Origin: Candidatus Sulfotelmatobacter sp.
Lineage (GTDB): Bacteria > Acidobacteriota > Terriglobia > Terriglobales > Acidobacteriaceae
DNA length: 64,000 nt
NCBI GenBank assembly: GCA_030038255.1
Contig: JASHPH010000323.1
Span: 1-64,000 of the forward strand
Direction of reading: 5' to 3'
The first letter of the stretch is position 1. Each line of letters starts with the position of its first letter. Both the position numbers and the translations under genes were made by a program. Shown one piece after another: positions 34,152-44,292 of the stretch. The notes beneath the pieces were generated by a model. The model searched no databases, was not told the origin of the DNA, and saw only the letters and a list, made by a program, of their open reading frames with translations.

Positions 34152-35327
34152 CTAGCGCGCGCGGCGGGGAACGTCGGCGCGGGCGAGCACAGCGCCCCAG
34201 GCGTCGAGCACGTAGATGTCAGTCCACTCGGCCCCAGGTTTTGACCGGCTGTGTGTGTCGGCGAGTTCGAAGGTGACGGTGGTGCGGGGCGAGGTGCAAC
34301 CGGTGAGCTGGCGAAGTTCATTGGGCAACTGCCGGTTTCGGGATTTTGCGCTGGGCGGGTCAGGCGGATCGGCGGCGTCCGGAGGCAAGCTGTTTTCTTG
34401 CAGGGAGCCGCTACGCACCACCACTTCCACCGCACCTGCCAGATTCTGACAGCGCATGGGAATCTGCAGCTCCCATTGAGAACCGACCTTCTTGAGAGTC
34501 GGTTGCTCGGCGAAGACGACGATGGGGGGATTCCCCCCGGGCGATGCATACCATGCCGGCCACAGGCGCTCGAATTCCAGGCTGGCATCGACGTACGCGC
34601 GGCCGAGCTCTCGGTCGCGTTCCTCCCAGCACGGGTGCATGGCGTAGAGCGATTTAGCGGGCGTGCCGGAGCTCTGCGCATGCAGGAGATGGTGCAAGGC
34701 GGGCATGAAATCCGGGTGGTACCCGGCGCGGGCCATCAAGACAAGGCCGTTGCGATCGGCCTCAATTTCCAGCTGACGGCAGAAGCGGCCCATGTCGGCG
34801 GAAAGCTTTTCGGAGTCCGCCCAGGAGGCCGAAGGAAGGCCTGGGTCGCCGAGCACGATCGTGGCGCGAGAGTTCTCCAGAGATCGCTGATAGAGATAGC
34901 GCCGGGCCCAGTCGCGGCGCACCACGTGCGTGATTTCATGTGACAGGATCGCCGCCCACAAACCTGTGCTCGCGCCGGCGAGTTGGGCGAGGCCGCTCTC
35001 CACAAGGACTGTTCCGTCTGGAGAAGCGTACGCGTTGAGTTCGCCATCTTCCACGATCCGGAGTTGCCATGCGAACTTTGGCCCTGGCGAGTTGGGCAGT
35101 TGCGCCAGCAGCCGTTCAAAGACGAGACGGCCAGCGGCATACCGGCCGGTCGCCGGAACACTTTGCGCCAGAAGCTCGGGACGCAATCGCGCAGCTGTTT
35201 GCATGTCGAGAGCGAAGTTTGGCGGGATCTCCGCGGAGTCCAGGGGTTGCTGGCTGTAAGCGGAAGCAAGACAGATAAGCAGGAAGCTCAAAAGCAGACG
35301 CAAGAAAGTTGCAGAACCAGCTTCCAC
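34152..35327 (-). CDS. Secreted M48-family metalloprotease
   Basis: 391 residues with a signal peptide (FLRLLLSFLLICLASAYSQ). The zinc site HEITHVVRR (about 150) has the HExxH motif, and a glutamate-containing segment further on (EIEADRNGLVLMARAG) supplies the third ligand (ExxxD pattern), as in BepA/LoiP-type periplasmic peptidases. A C-terminal beta-rich region (about 260-385) has no recognisable family. The start is GTG 35327 with GGAGG six bases upstream. It follows the peptide-binding lipoprotein gene on the same strand and may take part in envelope protein quality control. Confidence 0.88.
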   Translation of the reverse strand: MEAGSATFLRLLLSFLLICLASAYSQQPLDSAEIPPNFALDMQTAARLRPELLAQSVPATGRYAAGRLVFERLLAQLPNSPGPKFAWQLRIVEDGELNAYASPDGTVLVESGLAQLAGASTGLWAAILSHEITHVVRRDWARRYLYQRSLENSRATIVLGDPGLPSASWADSEKLSADMGRFCRQLEIEADRNGLVLMARAGYHPDFMPALHHLLHAQSSGTPAKSLYAMHPCWEERDRELGRAYVDASLEFERLWPAWYASPGGNPPIVVFAEQPTLKKVGSQWELQIPMRCQNLAGAVEVVVRSGSLQENSLPPDAADPPDPPSAKSRNRQLPNELRQLTGCTSPRTTVTFELADTHSRSKPGAEWTDIYVLDAWGAVLARADVPRRAR

Positions 35328-35406
35328 GGGTTGCCTCCGCAGAGTGAGTTCTCGATTTCATTATCGCTCCCTTCGGCTGCCAGTTGAAGAAAAATCACTG
35401 AGCTTT

Positions 35407-37092
35407 TCACTGCACCAGCTCGGCGGTGCGCAGAAAGTCGTAGTTGCCGGCGGGATTCATCTTCAGGTTGCGTACGCGCCGCGTGTGCACCATGACGTTG
35501 TCGAAATACCACAGATTGATGTAGGGCAGCTCTTCGGCCAGAATGCGCTGCACTTCGGCATAAAGCGGCTTGCGCACAGCGGGATCGACGGCGCGGCGGG
35601 CCTGGTCGATGAGGGCGTCCACGTTGGGATTGGAGTAGAAGCCGCGGTTGGCGCCGTTGGGCGGGAATTTGGCCGAGTCGAAGGCGTATTCGAAAATGTC
35701 GGGGTCTTCATTGCCCCCGATCCAGCGCAGTCCGTACATCTGAAAGGCGCCGTGGGTCACGTCGGAGAAAAATGTGGCGAACTCGAAGCTGCGAATGTCG
35801 AGCACGATTCCGACCTGGCGCAACTGCTGCTGCATGACGGCAACCATAAGGCGCGTGTTTTCGTCGGTGGAAGTCTTCATCGTGATGTGAAAGCGCACGC
35901 CGTTGACCGCGGGATAACCGGCGGCATCGAGCAACTGGTTGGCCTTGGCCGGATCGTGCGGGTAGAGCGGGACATCTCCGTTGTAAGCCCAGCTCTGCGT
36001 GGGCAGAACGCTGTGTGCGGGTTGTACCTGGCCGCGCCAGAGATAGTCGATCATGGGCTGGCGGTCGAGCGCATAGGCCAGCGCTTGGCGAACGCGCACG
36101 TTCCTGAGAATGGGATCGCGCAGATTAAAGGCGAGATAGGCGAGACGCGTGCCGGGCGTGCGTTCCACCTCGAGAGAAGGCTCGCCGGTCAGAGTGACCA
36201 CCATATCCGGAGTAAGGTACGCGTTGATGGCAACATCGGCGCTGCCCTTGCGCAGTTCGAGCGCCTCTGTGGTCGCGTCGGGGACGACGGCGAAGCGCAC
36301 GCGGGCGAGCTTCGGCTTCTCGCCCCAGTAGTTGTCGTTGCGCTCAAGGATGACTTCGCGGTCGGTCTCGGCGCTGACGAAGCGAAACGGTCCGGACCCG
36401 ATGGGATGGCGCGTCATTTCGTCGCCGCTGCCATCGGGGACGATGCCCATTGCGCCGTCGGAAAGATTCCAGAGCAAAGTCGCGTCGGCTTCCTTCATGT
36501 GGAAGATAACAGTCAGGTCGTCGGGCGCCTCGATGTGATCGACGAAGCGATAGGTCGCAGCCTTGACGCTGCGAATTTTGCCCTGGAGCAGGGAATCGAA
36601 GGTCCACTTCACATCGCGCGAGGTGAGCGGGCAGCCGTCCTGGAATCTCACGCCGGAATGGAGATGAAAAATGTAGGTGAGAGGATCTGGGATATCCCAG
36701 CGCTCGGCCAGGCCGGGAGCGACATTGAGATCATCGCCGCGTGACAGCAAATCGTCGAAGATCAGGCTGTCGATGCGCTCGGAGAAGGCGTCCATGCCGA
36801 CGCGCGGGTCGAGGTTGGTGGGGCTGGACTCGATGATCATGACCAGGGTGTTGGGGTCGGGGCGGGAAGAGCAAGAAAGCAGGAACAAGAGCAGGAGTGC
36901 GTGCCCCGCAGCGGCAAAAGCCGTGAACCAAAGTGGGCGTCTGATCGCGGCGCTGAAGCACTTCACCCCAGTAAGCCAAACCCGGGCTTTCTGGGGACCC
37001 CGGCACTGCGCCACCCAAAAGCGCGGGGTCGGCACGAACCGCGTGGGGCGCGAAGGCCACTGCCTGAACGGGATGCTCCGCTTATCAGGCAT
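35407..37092 (-). CDS. Oligopeptide/dipeptide-binding lipoprotein (SBP_bac_5)
   Basis: Up to 561 residues. After about 60 residues there is a lipoprotein signal (HALLLLFLLSCSS) and then the family 5 extracytoplasmic binding fold: LDPRVGMDAFSERIDSLIFD, SGVRFQDGCPLTSRDVKWTF, and VRQALAYALDRQPMIDYLW. These proteins bind peptides for ABC import. No permease or ATPase gene is adjacent. The ATG at 37092 overlaps the anmK stop (ATGCCTGA), but it gives an unusually long N-terminal lead; an internal GTG such as 36966 may be the true start. Sitting behind nagZ and anmK it could bind murein peptides, as MppA does in enteric bacteria; this is inference from context. Confidence 0.85.
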   Translation of the reverse strand: MPDKRSIPFRQWPSRPTRFVPTPRFWVAQCRGPQKARVWLTGVKCFSAAIRRPLWFTAFAAAGHALLLLFLLSCSSRPDPNTLVMIIESSPTNLDPRVGMDAFSERIDSLIFDDLLSRGDDLNVAPGLAERWDIPDPLTYIFHLHSGVRFQDGCPLTSRDVKWTFDSLLQGKIRSVKAATYRFVDHIEAPDDLTVIFHMKEADATLLWNLSDGAMGIVPDGSGDEMTRHPIGSGPFRFVSAETDREVILERNDNYWGEKPKLARVRFAVVPDATTEALELRKGSADVAINAYLTPDMVVTLTGEPSLEVERTPGTRLAYLAFNLRDPILRNVRVRQALAYALDRQPMIDYLWRGQVQPAHSVLPTQSWAYNGDVPLYPHDPAKANQLLDAAGYPAVNGVRFHITMKTSTDENTRLMVAVMQQQLRQVGIVLDIRSFEFATFFSDVTHGAFQMYGLRWIGGNEDPDIFEYAFDSAKFPPNGANRGFYSNPNVDALIDQARRAVDPAVRKPLYAEVQRILAEELPYINLWYFDNVMVHTRRVRNLKMNPAGNYDFLRTAELVQ

Positions 37093-38260
37093 AGGAGATC
37101 TTCCCTAAAATCGCCAGCCGTTTTGCGCCAGTGGCTGCGGGCACATTGGAAGGCCGGCGGTGCCAGGTTTCGTAAGCCAGCACGGCGAATGCAACCGCTT
37201 CTTTGGCTTCCGCCGGCAGGCCGAATTCGTCGGTGAAACGCACCTGGATGCCGAGAGGCGCGAGCGATTCTGCCAGCATGCCGACGAGAGTTGAGTTCTT
37301 GGCTCCGCCGCCGGAAAGAATTATTTCGCGCCAGGAATGCGGGACTATCTTGGTGTTGGCACCGCCGATGACAAAGCGCTGAACGGCATTGGTGATCGAG
37401 CGGGCCGTGAGTGCCGTGGCTGTGCACACGACGTCTTGCTTGCGGGCGCGACCGCAGCGACGGAAGAAGTCGTGTACAAATTCCCGGCCGAATTCCTCGC
37501 GGCCTGCGGTTTTAGGTGGGCGCGCGCGGAAAAATTGGTGGCGCAGAATTTGGCGAAGAACCGGCTCGAGGACTTCTCCGGACGCGGCGATCTTCCCGTC
37601 GCGATCGAAGGCACGGTGAAAAAGCTTTTCCGTCACGGCGTCGATGACCATGTTGCCCGGGCCGGTATCGAAGGCCATGACGCTGTCCGCGTCTGCACCG
37701 GCAGAAATTGCCGTGAGATTGGCAATGCCGCCGATGTTCTGCACGATGCGCCCGATGCGTGCATTGCGGAAAAGGAGGCAATCAAGATAGGGCACGAGCG
37801 GCGCGCCTTTGCCCCGCGCGGCAAGCTCGGCTGGGCGAAAATCGGAAACTACGGGTACCCCGAGACGCGCGGCGATGATTGCGGCCTCTCCGGTCTGCCA
37901 GGTCGCTGCGATTTTCCTTCCCAGGAATTTCTGCGGGTCACCCTGGTGATAGAGCGTCTGGCCGTGGCACCCGATCAGCTGGGCTTTCACTTTCAGTCGC
38001 CGCTCTGTGGTTTGCACGGCATCCGAGTAGAGTTCACCCAGCAGAAAGTTGAGGCGGGCGAGGTCGGCGACGCGAGCCTTCTCTGCGTTCATGGCGGCGA
38101 GAATCGCGGCGCGGACGCGGGCAGGATAGCAGAATTCGGCGTGGCCCAGCAGCTTGATTGTGTGGCGCGGGAACTCCTGCCCGCGCGCCTCGCCAATCTG
38201 CACAAGCGCCACGTTGACGCCGTCGGCAGAGGTTCCGCTCATGATTCCAGCTACGATCAT
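37085..38260 (-). CDS. anmK: Anhydro-N-acetylmuramic acid kinase
   Basis: 391 residues with the AnmK ASKHA-fold signatures: VAGIMSGTSADGVNVALV at the N-terminus (phosphate loop), IGCHGQTLYHQ, NIGGIANLT, FDTGPGNMVID and LSGGGAKNSTLV. It phosphorylates and opens 1,6-anhydroMurNAc to MurNAc-6-phosphate during peptidoglycan recycling. The start is ATG 38260, 26 bases after nagZ; a longer open frame lies upstream but is not conserved. It directly follows nagZ, whose product releases anhydroMurNAc-peptides, so the two act in sequence. Confidence 0.95.
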   Translation of the reverse strand: MIVAGIMSGTSADGVNVALVQIGEARGQEFPRHTIKLLGHAEFCYPARVRAAILAAMNAEKARVADLARLNFLLGELYSDAVQTTERRLKVKAQLIGCHGQTLYHQGDPQKFLGRKIAATWQTGEAAIIAARLGVPVVSDFRPAELAARGKGAPLVPYLDCLLFRNARIGRIVQNIGGIANLTAISAGADADSVMAFDTGPGNMVIDAVTEKLFHRAFDRDGKIAASGEVLEPVLRQILRHQFFRARPPKTAGREEFGREFVHDFFRRCGRARKQDVVCTATALTARSITNAVQRFVIGGANTKIVPHSWREIILSGGGAKNSTLVGMLAESLAPLGIQVRFTDEFGLPAEAKEAVAFAVLAYETWHRRPSNVPAATGAKRLAILGKISYA

Positions 38261-38286
38261 TCTTTGCCAATCTCTCTCAGGGCGCT

Positions 38287-39390
38287 TTATGACAGCGCGG
38301 CCAGCCGCACCTGCTCGCCGAACTCCCACAGTTTGCGGGGCAGTTTGGCCAATGTTGCCGCTGACGGCGCTTTCGTTGGGCGCAAATTTTCAGCCCACTT
38401 CTTTTTGAACCTGAGAACATGCCGTTGGGCTTCGGCCGCGCTGCGCCGGAACGTCTTGTCATTCTCAGCTGCTTTGACCAGTCCCTCGTAAGCCTGCGTA
38501 ACGTAATCCTCGTGGTGGCAGACGAGGCAAAGGTCGCATCCGGCGCGAATGGACTCGACTGCAGCTTCGCCCACCGGAGCCGCGGCCAGCACGCTGCCCA
38601 TTTCGAGATCGTCGGACACGATCAGATCGCGATAACCGATTCGCTTGCGCAACAGGTAGGTGATCCACACGCGTGAAAGCGACGCCGGCGTGCGGTCGCG
38701 CGTGACCTGCGGATAGGCCGCGTGGGCAACCATGACGAACGGCAATTGACGGCGCAGGGTGCGATATGGCAGCAGGTCTTCGGCCCAGAGTTTCTTGAGC
38801 GGCTTGTCGATTACGGGCAGGTCGTGATGGCTATCGAGCGTGCCCTCGCCCAGTCCGGGGAAATGTTTGCCGCAGCCGAGCACGCGGGCCGAGTGCAGGC
38901 CGGCGAGAAAGTCATGGGCGTAGCGGGCGGTCTGCCGCGGGTTAGCCGAAACCGTGCGTGTGCCCATCACGCTGCGGGAAGCTTCAAAGGCGAGGTCGAG
39001 AACCGGGGCGAAATCGACATTGAAGCCAAGGGAGCGGCAATTGGCGCCGATGATCTCGCCATGCTTGCGGAAAAGTTTGGTGCTGCCGATGGCGAAGACG
39101 TCGGCCGCCGAGGGCGTGGGTCCGAAGACATCGCGGAAGCGGTCGACGGTGCCGCCCTCAAGATCGACGCAGGTGAACAGTGGCGTGGCGATACACTTCT
39201 GGCATTCGCGCAGCAGACTCCTGGTTTGCTGCGGGCTGTGAATATTGCGCGCAAACAGAATGACGCCCGCCGGCTGCAGCTGCGTGAGCAAAGATTCGAG
39301 GCGGGGCGTCATCTCGGCACCGTCGAAGCCGATGATGAGAAGCTGGCCCGGGCTGACCTGCGATCGTTTGGGCTGGCTCTTGCGCGACAG
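38287..39390 (-). CDS. nagZ: Glycoside hydrolase family 3 beta-N-acetylhexosaminidase (NagZ-like), probable CTG start
   Basis: GH3 NagZ-type protein with LQPAGVILFARNI, ATPLFTCVDLEGGTVDRF, the catalytic-dyad loop CGKHFPGLGEGTLDSHHDLP (His general acid-base) and the nucleophile in LIVSDDLEMGS (Asp). Family homology starts at SPGQLLIIGFDGAEMTPRL, 14 or more residues upstream of the first ATG (39312). In that frame the only start with a ribosome binding site is CTG at 39390 (GGAGG seven bases before it), giving 367 residues; no ATG, GTG or TTG is available before an in-frame stop inside mutS. The ATG alone would drop the first beta-strand of the barrel. It cleaves GlcNAc from anhydroMurNAc. Its start lies 25 bases after the mutS stop. 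Confidence 0.9.
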   Translation of the reverse strand: MSRKSQPKRSQVSPGQLLIIGFDGAEMTPRLESLLTQLQPAGVILFARNIHSPQQTRSLLRECQKCIATPLFTCVDLEGGTVDRFRDVFGPTPSAADVFAIGSTKLFRKHGEIIGANCRSLGFNVDFAPVLDLAFEASRSVMGTRTVSANPRQTARYAHDFLAGLHSARVLGCGKHFPGLGEGTLDSHHDLPVIDKPLKKLWAEDLLPYRTLRRQLPFVMVAHAAYPQVTRDRTPASLSRVWITYLLRKRIGYRDLIVSDDLEMGSVLAAAPVGEAAVESIRAGCDLCLVCHHEDYVTQAYEGLVKAAENDKTFRRSAAEAQRHVLRFKKKWAENLRPTKAPSAATLAKLPRKLWEFGEQVRLAALS

Positions 39391-39415
39391 GCGGTTTCCT
39401 CCGGTCCTCTGTGGG

Positions 39416-42112
39416 TTAGATCTCTTTCTTCAATTCCGCCAGCAGATTCAGCGCTTCAAGCGGCGTCAGGCGGTTCAAATCCACTTCCCGCAATTTTTCG
39501 AGCACCGGCTGCGACAGCGCCGTGAAGATGGTCAGCTGTGCGGCTGGCGGAGTGGCGCCGGGTGAAAGATGGGCGGTAGCCTGCTGCTCAGCAAACTCGT
39601 GTTCGGTCAGAACCTCGCGGGCGCGCGTGATCACTTCCTGCGGCAAACCCGCCAGCTTGGCGACTTCGATACCGTAGCTGCGGTCGGCCGCGCCCGGCTC
39701 GACCTTGCGCAGAAAAACGATGCCGCCTCCAGTTTCTTTCACCGAGACGTGATAGTTCTTCACGCCCGAGAGTTGATCGGCCAGTTCGGTCAGCTCGAAA
39801 TAATGGGTCGCAAAAAGCGTTTTGGCGCGCACGCGGGCGTGCAGGTATTCGACCGCGGCCCAGGCGATGGCCAAGCCGTCGTACGTCGCGGTGCCTCGGC
39901 CGACTTCATCGAGCAGAATGAGCGAGCGCGGCGTGGCCGTGTGCAGAATGGCTGCAGTCTCGGTCATCTCGACCATGAAGGTGGAGCGCCCGCGTGCCAG
40001 GTTGTCGCTCGCGCCGATGCGGGTGAAGACGCGATCAACCACACTCAGTCGAGCGGAGCGCGCGGGCACGAACGATCCCATCTGCGCCAAAATGACGATT
40101 AGCGCAGTCTGCCGCAGATAGGTGGACTTGCCACCCATGTTGGGGCCGGTAAGCAGAAGAATATTGTGGGTGGTCGAGTTCAGGTAAAGATCGTTGGGAA
40201 CGAAGCGGTCGCTGGCCCCAACGCCGCCGGAGATTTCCTGCTGCTCGATGACGGGATGGCGGCCTCCGATGATTTCGATTTCGCCGGTCTGAGTTTTGGC
40301 GTCCGCCACGACGAACTGCGGGCGGCAGTAATTGCGCAACGCGGCAAGGTGCGCGAACGAAGCGAGTACATCGACTTCGGCGAGCGCGAGCGCGCTCTGG
40401 CGGATTCGCTTGGCTTCGGCCGCAATGGCGGTGCGCAATTCGGTGAAAAGGCGGCGTTCGATCTCGACGATTTTTTCCTGCGCATCAAGAATTTTGACTT
40501 CGTATTCTTTCAGTTCGGGCGTAGTGAAGCGCTCGGCGCCGACGAGGGTCTGCTTTCGCTCGTAGTCCTGCGGGACGAGGTGCAGATTCGGCTTCGATAC
40601 TTCGATGTAATAGCCGAAGACGGAATTGAATTTGACTTTGAGTGAAGTGATGCCGGTGCGGCCGCGCTCGCGCTGCTCGATCTGCGCAAGGACTTGCTTG
40701 CTGTTCCGCGAGAGCTCGCGCAGTTCGTCGAGTTCGCGGGCGACTCCAGCAGCGATGACGCCGCCGTCGGCAAAGGTCAGGGGCGGTTCGGGGACTATCG
40801 TTTTTTCGATCTGCGAGCGCAGGTCGCCGAGTTCGTCGAGCGAAGCGTTGAGATGGGTGAGGCGGTCAGCGGACAGGCGCGCAACGGCGGCTTTGACCGA
40901 CGGAATCTTCGCCAGCGACGCGGCCAGCGCCAGAACGTCGCGCGGGTTGGCAGTCTCCAGTGTGACGCGGCTGAGCAGCCGCTCCAGATCGAGGACGCCG
41001 TCGAGAGCGCGGCGCAATTCTTCGCGCGCGATGAGATTTCTTGCCGTGGCCGCAACCGCGTCGAGGCGGGCGTTGATTTCACCGAGATCGAGTGATGGCC
41101 GCAATAGCCATGCCCGCAGGAGCCGCTTGCCCATAGGCGTGACGGCGGCATCGATGGCGCGAAAGAGCGTAACACCCGCGTCGCTGCCGGCAAAGAGTGG
41201 CTCGATTAATTCGAGGTTGCGCACGGTAACGGCATCGAGCACGAGGCAGTTCTGCCGCTCGTACCATCCGATGCGGTCGACGTGATCGAGCGAGCCGCGT
41301 TGGGTGGAGCGCACGTAGTGCAAGATGGCTCCGGCAGCCGATGCAGCCGCGGTTTTGCCAGCCAGGCCGAATCCCTCGAGAGAAAGAACGCCCAAATGGT
41401 TTTCGAGCAGGGGAATGGCGTGGTCGGGCGAGAAAATCCAGTCGTCGAGAGGAGTGCCGGCACACCTGGAGGAAACATGTGGGGACAGCCGCCCCCGGTT
41501 GTCCGGCCGAGCGACGCTCGGCAGTTCGCCAGAGGATGCGTCCTCTTGCGTCCCTTGTTCGAATAGCGGTGCAGCGGAGCCATACAACAGCTCTTTAGGA
41601 CCCAACTGCTCCAACTCCTCCTGCACGCGGCGCAGGGCGCCATCACCGCTGAACTCCGTCGCGCGGAATTCGCCGGTGGATAAGTCCAGGGCGGCGAATC
41701 CGACGCGATCGCCGACCTGCGCCAGAGCGGCCAGAAAATTGTTCTCGTCGGAGCCGAGCGACGAATCGGCCGCCGTGCCCGGCGTAACCACGCGCGTTAC
41801 TTCGCGGCGCACGAGCTTCTTGGCAAGGCGTGGATCCTCCATCTGGTCGCAAATGGCAACTTTGAATCCCTTGCGGATTAACTTGCCGATGTAGCCCTCG
41901 GCCGCGTGATAGGGCACGCCGCACATGGGGATGGCCATCCCTTTTTCTTTGTTGCGTGAGGTGAGGGTGATTTGCAGTTCCTTGGAGGCGACGATGGCGT
42001 CGTCGAAGAAGAGTTCGTAGAAATCTCCGAGACGAAAGAACAACAAGGCGGTGGGATGTTCCTTCTTGACGGCGGCATATTGCCGCATGAGCGGAGTGGA
42101 CGGCTCGGTCAT
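39416..42112 (-). CDS. mutS: DNA mismatch repair protein MutS
   Basis: 898 residues with the MutS domains in order: mismatch-binding N-terminus [20 protein letters not shown] with [14 protein letters not shown] (the Phe-x-Glu mismatch motif), connector, lever and clamp ([20 protein letters not shown]), and ATPase domain with [13 protein letters not shown] (Walker A), FMVEMTETA and [16 protein letters not shown] (Walker B/D-loop). It recognises mispairs to start repair. The start is ATG 42112, where family homology begins; the open frame continues upstream without support. No mutL is present. nagZ follows 25 bases later, so they may be cotranscribed, a chance pairing functionally. Confidence 0.97.
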   Translation of the reverse strand: MTEPSTPLMRQYAAVKKEHPTALLFFRLGDFYELFFDDAIVASKELQITLTSRNKEKGMAIPMCGVPYHAAEGYIGKLIRKGFKVAICDQMEDPRLAKKLVRREVTRVVTPGTAADSSLGSDENNFLAALAQVGDRVGFAALDLSTGEFRATEFSGDGALRRVQEELEQLGPKELLYGSAAPLFEQGTQEDASSGELPSVARPDNRGRLSPHVSSRCAGTPLDDWIFSPDHAIPLLENHLGVLSLEGFGLAGKTAAASAAGAILHYVRSTQRGSLDHVDRIGWYERQNCLVLDAVTVRNLELIEPLFAGSDAGVTLFRAIDAAVTPMGKRLLRAWLLRPSLDLGEINARLDAVAATARNLIAREELRRALDGVLDLERLLSRVTLETANPRDVLALAASLAKIPSVKAAVARLSADRLTHLNASLDELGDLRSQIEKTIVPEPPLTFADGGVIAAGVARELDELRELSRNSKQVLAQIEQRERGRTGITSLKVKFNSVFGYYIEVSKPNLHLVPQDYERKQTLVGAERFTTPELKEYEVKILDAQEKIVEIERRLFTELRTAIAAEAKRIRQSALALAEVDVLASFAHLAALRNYCRPQFVVADAKTQTGEIEIIGGRHPVIEQQEISGGVGASDRFVPNDLYLNSTTHNILLLTGPNMGGKSTYLRQTALIVILAQMGSFVPARSARLSVVDRVFTRIGASDNLARGRSTFMVEMTETAAILHTATPRSLILLDEVGRGTATYDGLAIAWAAVEYLHARVRAKTLFATHYFELTELADQLSGVKNYHVSVKETGGGIVFLRKVEPGAADRSYGIEVAKLAGLPQEVITRAREVLTEHEFAEQQATAHLSPGATPPAAQLTIFTALSQPVLEKLREVDLNRLTPLEALNLLAELKKEI

Positions 42113-42246
42113 CAGTTGTTGGGCAGACTTTGGCGGATTATAACAAAGCGCGCCGACGATTCTCTGCGGCATTTCGCATGCGCCTGCTGCAATTTTCAGC
42201 ACGAAATGTAGTTGACTCCGGTTCGCGCTGAATGTTCTCCTTTGCC

Positions 42247-43233
42247 ATGGAACTGCGCAAGGATCCAATCACGCGCTCCTGGGTGATCACCGGGGACGAC
42301 GCTGCCGAAGCGAAGCCGAGCCCGGAATCACCCTGCCGGTTCTGTGCGGATGGTGGACAGGTGATTGCCGTCAGTCCGAAGAGCCCCGGCGCGCCGTGGT
42401 CCGCGCGATCGGTGGTGCATCCGAACCCGCTCTACCACATCGAGGGTGAGCCCGGTCGCCGTGGCGACGGCATTTACGACCGCATGCACTCGGTGGGAGC
42501 GCACGAGGTGTTGGTCGAGAATCCGCGCCACGACCGGCACTTGTGGCACGCGAGCGACGAGGAGATCGGACACTTCCTGCGCCTAGCCGCCGAGCGCATT
42601 CTTGATTTGAAGCGCGACCCGCGCATCAAGTACGTCAGCTTGTTCAAGGATTACGGCAAGAACGCCGGCCAGGAATTCAGCCATCCTACGTCGCAGCTGA
42701 CGGCGACTATGTTCGTGCCGCGACGCGTGCTGTACGAATTGCGCGCAGGGCGCGAATATTTTGTGGCCAAGGAGCGATGCGTCTTCTGCGACATCGTTCA
42801 GCAGGAAGAGCGGCAGGCACTGCGCGTGGTGGAGGCGCGCGGAGACTATCTCGCGATTTGTCCCTATGCGCCGCGGGTGCCATATGAGACGTGGATTTTG
42901 CCGCGCAATCACGAGGCGTCATTCGAGCGCACCGGATTGAACAAACCGGGGCTCCGCGTGAACCTGGCGGCGCTTTTGCGGCGTACGCTGCAGCGAGTAC
43001 GAACGATCACCGAGGAATTTCATCTGGTGCTGCACACCTCACCGAGCAGTTTGCACCCGTCGAAGAATCTGGGCTACTGGAAGACGATTGACGACGACTA
43101 CCACTGGCACATTGAGATTCTTCCCGTGGTGGGTTCGAAGGCGCGGTCGTACACGTTCAAAGAAGTGTACTACTCGCCGGTGAGTTCGGAGACGGCGGTG
43201 AAGCAGCTGCGAGAGGCGAAGATTGAAGGGTGA
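42247..43233 (+). CDS. galT: Galactose-1-phosphate uridylyltransferase-like protein (HIT/GalT fold)
   Basis: About 328 residues. Zinc-ligand-type cysteine pairs occur in CRFCADGG and CVFCDIV, and the catalytic histidine triad region reads YHWHIEILP (HxH in place of the classical HPH). [14 protein letters not shown] and SYGLWILPRNH-like segments (here [15 protein letters not shown]) match GalT. It would exchange UMP between UDP-glucose and galactose-1-phosphate in the Leloir pathway, though HWH members may act on other sugars. The ATG at 42247 is preferred because family homology begins [10 protein letters not shown]; an in-frame ATG lies 15 bases upstream. It is divergent from mutS. Confidence 0.82.
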   Translation: MELRKDPITRSWVITGDDAAEAKPSPESPCRFCADGGQVIAVSPKSPGAPWSARSVVHPNPLYHIEGEPGRRGDGIYDRMHSVGAHEVLVENPRHDRHLWHASDEEIGHFLRLAAERILDLKRDPRIKYVSLFKDYGKNAGQEFSHPTSQLTATMFVPRRVLYELRAGREYFVAKERCVFCDIVQQEERQALRVVEARGDYLAICPYAPRVPYETWILPRNHEASFERTGLNKPGLRVNLAALLRRTLQRVRTITEEFHLVLHTSPSSLHPSKNLGYWKTIDDDYHWHIEILPVVGSKARSYTFKEVYYSPVSSETAVKQLREAKIEG

Positions 43234-43237
43234 GGGC

Positions 43238-43750
43238 ATGATCATCCCAAACCCGCTCCCGCAGATCAGTTACGCTCTTGAGAAGTCGATAGGTCTATGG
43301 ATCACTTTTTGGGCAATCCGGCACAAGGCGGGAGTGGATTACAAGCTGAGCGGTCGGATGCAAGCCCTTCGATGGGCAATGACTATTGGCTTTTTCGCGC
43401 TGACCTCGCTACCCGGGGCCGCTCTAGGCTGGGCTCGTATCTCTGCATTTCTCATCGGTCTTACATTTCTCTGCCGGCCCAACTTCGCCTATTACTTCGG
43501 CAGGTTGTTTGAGAAGTGGCCAACAACCGAGGGCCGAGTGAATTCGATCCAGGCGCAAGAAGGATCAAAGTGGGCGGTTGCTTATGACTTTGAAGTTGGT
43601 GGTGAACGATATGGCGGGCGCGATACTGTGGAATCGAAAGTAGCCATACGCGAACGTAGTTCCGCCGAGGACGCGTGGGTTTTGATACGGTATGATCCGC
43701 TAAACCCAGGCCGTTCGTCTCGTATTGAACAGAATTTGGACCGTAGCTAA
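43238..43750 (+). CDS. Small membrane protein with DUF3592-like domain
   Basis: 170 residues. Two hydrophobic segments (about 45-85) are followed by a short beta domain WAVAYDFEVGGERYGG...VLIRYDPLNPGRSSRI, which resembles DUF3592 proteins (Y-x-Y/F-x(2)-G-x-x-Y...Y-x-P-x-x-P). No function is known. The ATG at 43238 has GAGGGC upstream and overlaps nothing; it starts five bases after the galT stop, so the two may be cotranscribed. Confidence 0.6.
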   Translation: MIIPNPLPQISYALEKSIGLWITFWAIRHKAGVDYKLSGRMQALRWAMTIGFFALTSLPGAALGWARISAFLIGLTFLCRPNFAYYFGRLFEKWPTTEGRVNSIQAQEGSKWAVAYDFEVGGERYGGRDTVESKVAIRERSSAEDAWVLIRYDPLNPGRSSRIEQNLDRS

Positions 43751-43755
43751 GCGAT

Positions 43756-44250
43756 ATGTCGTCATCACACCCGCTGCTCGCAGCTTTGCTCGACTCCTGG
43801 GACCGGAACAACACCATCCTGCTCAACCTGCTCCGCATCATTCCAGAAGGCGGACTGGAAGTGCGGGCTATGAAGGGCAGTCCGTCAGTAGCGGAGATGT
43901 TCACGCACATCCACTACGTGCGGCTGGTGTTTGTCTCTGAGGACGCATATGAATTTGCCCGGCCGATGCCTGAGGGCGAGTGGAAGTCCGAACGTGACCC
44001 TGACCTCATCGCGCAAATGCTGAACGAGAGCGCCAAGGCGGTGCGGGACGCGGTGAAGGGCAGGTTGGAGGCCGGTCGGGAAATGGACCTGCATTACGAC
44101 CATCCGATCCTTATGTTGCAGCACATGATCTGGCATGAGGGTTACCATCACGGTCAGATCAAGCTGGCGCTCAAGATGGCCGGTCTTCCGTTGGACAATA
44201 AAGTGGCGGGACCGGGCACCTGGCGCGTGTGGATGAACAAGACGAAGTGA
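43756..44250 (+). CDS. DinB family putative metalloenzyme
   Basis: 164 residues in a four-helix DinB_2-type bundle. Metal-ligand histidines are visible in EMFTHIHYVRL and in HEGYHHGQIKLALK (WHEGYHHGQ is the family's hallmark). Characterised relatives are thiol-dependent transferases using bacillithiol, mycothiol or glutathione; the substrate here is unknown. It begins five bases after the upstream gene and precedes the beta-lactamase-like gene by 42 bases. Confidence 0.85.
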   Translation: MSSSHPLLAALLDSWDRNNTILLNLLRIIPEGGLEVRAMKGSPSVAEMFTHIHYVRLVFVSEDAYEFARPMPEGEWKSERDPDLIAQMLNESAKAVRDAVKGRLEAGREMDLHYDHPILMLQHMIWHEGYHHGQIKLALKMAGLPLDNKVAGPGTWRVWMNKTK

Positions 44251-44292
44251 GCGAAAGCCTGCGAAGCTTCTCCTGCTAGAATCCCTGCCGTT

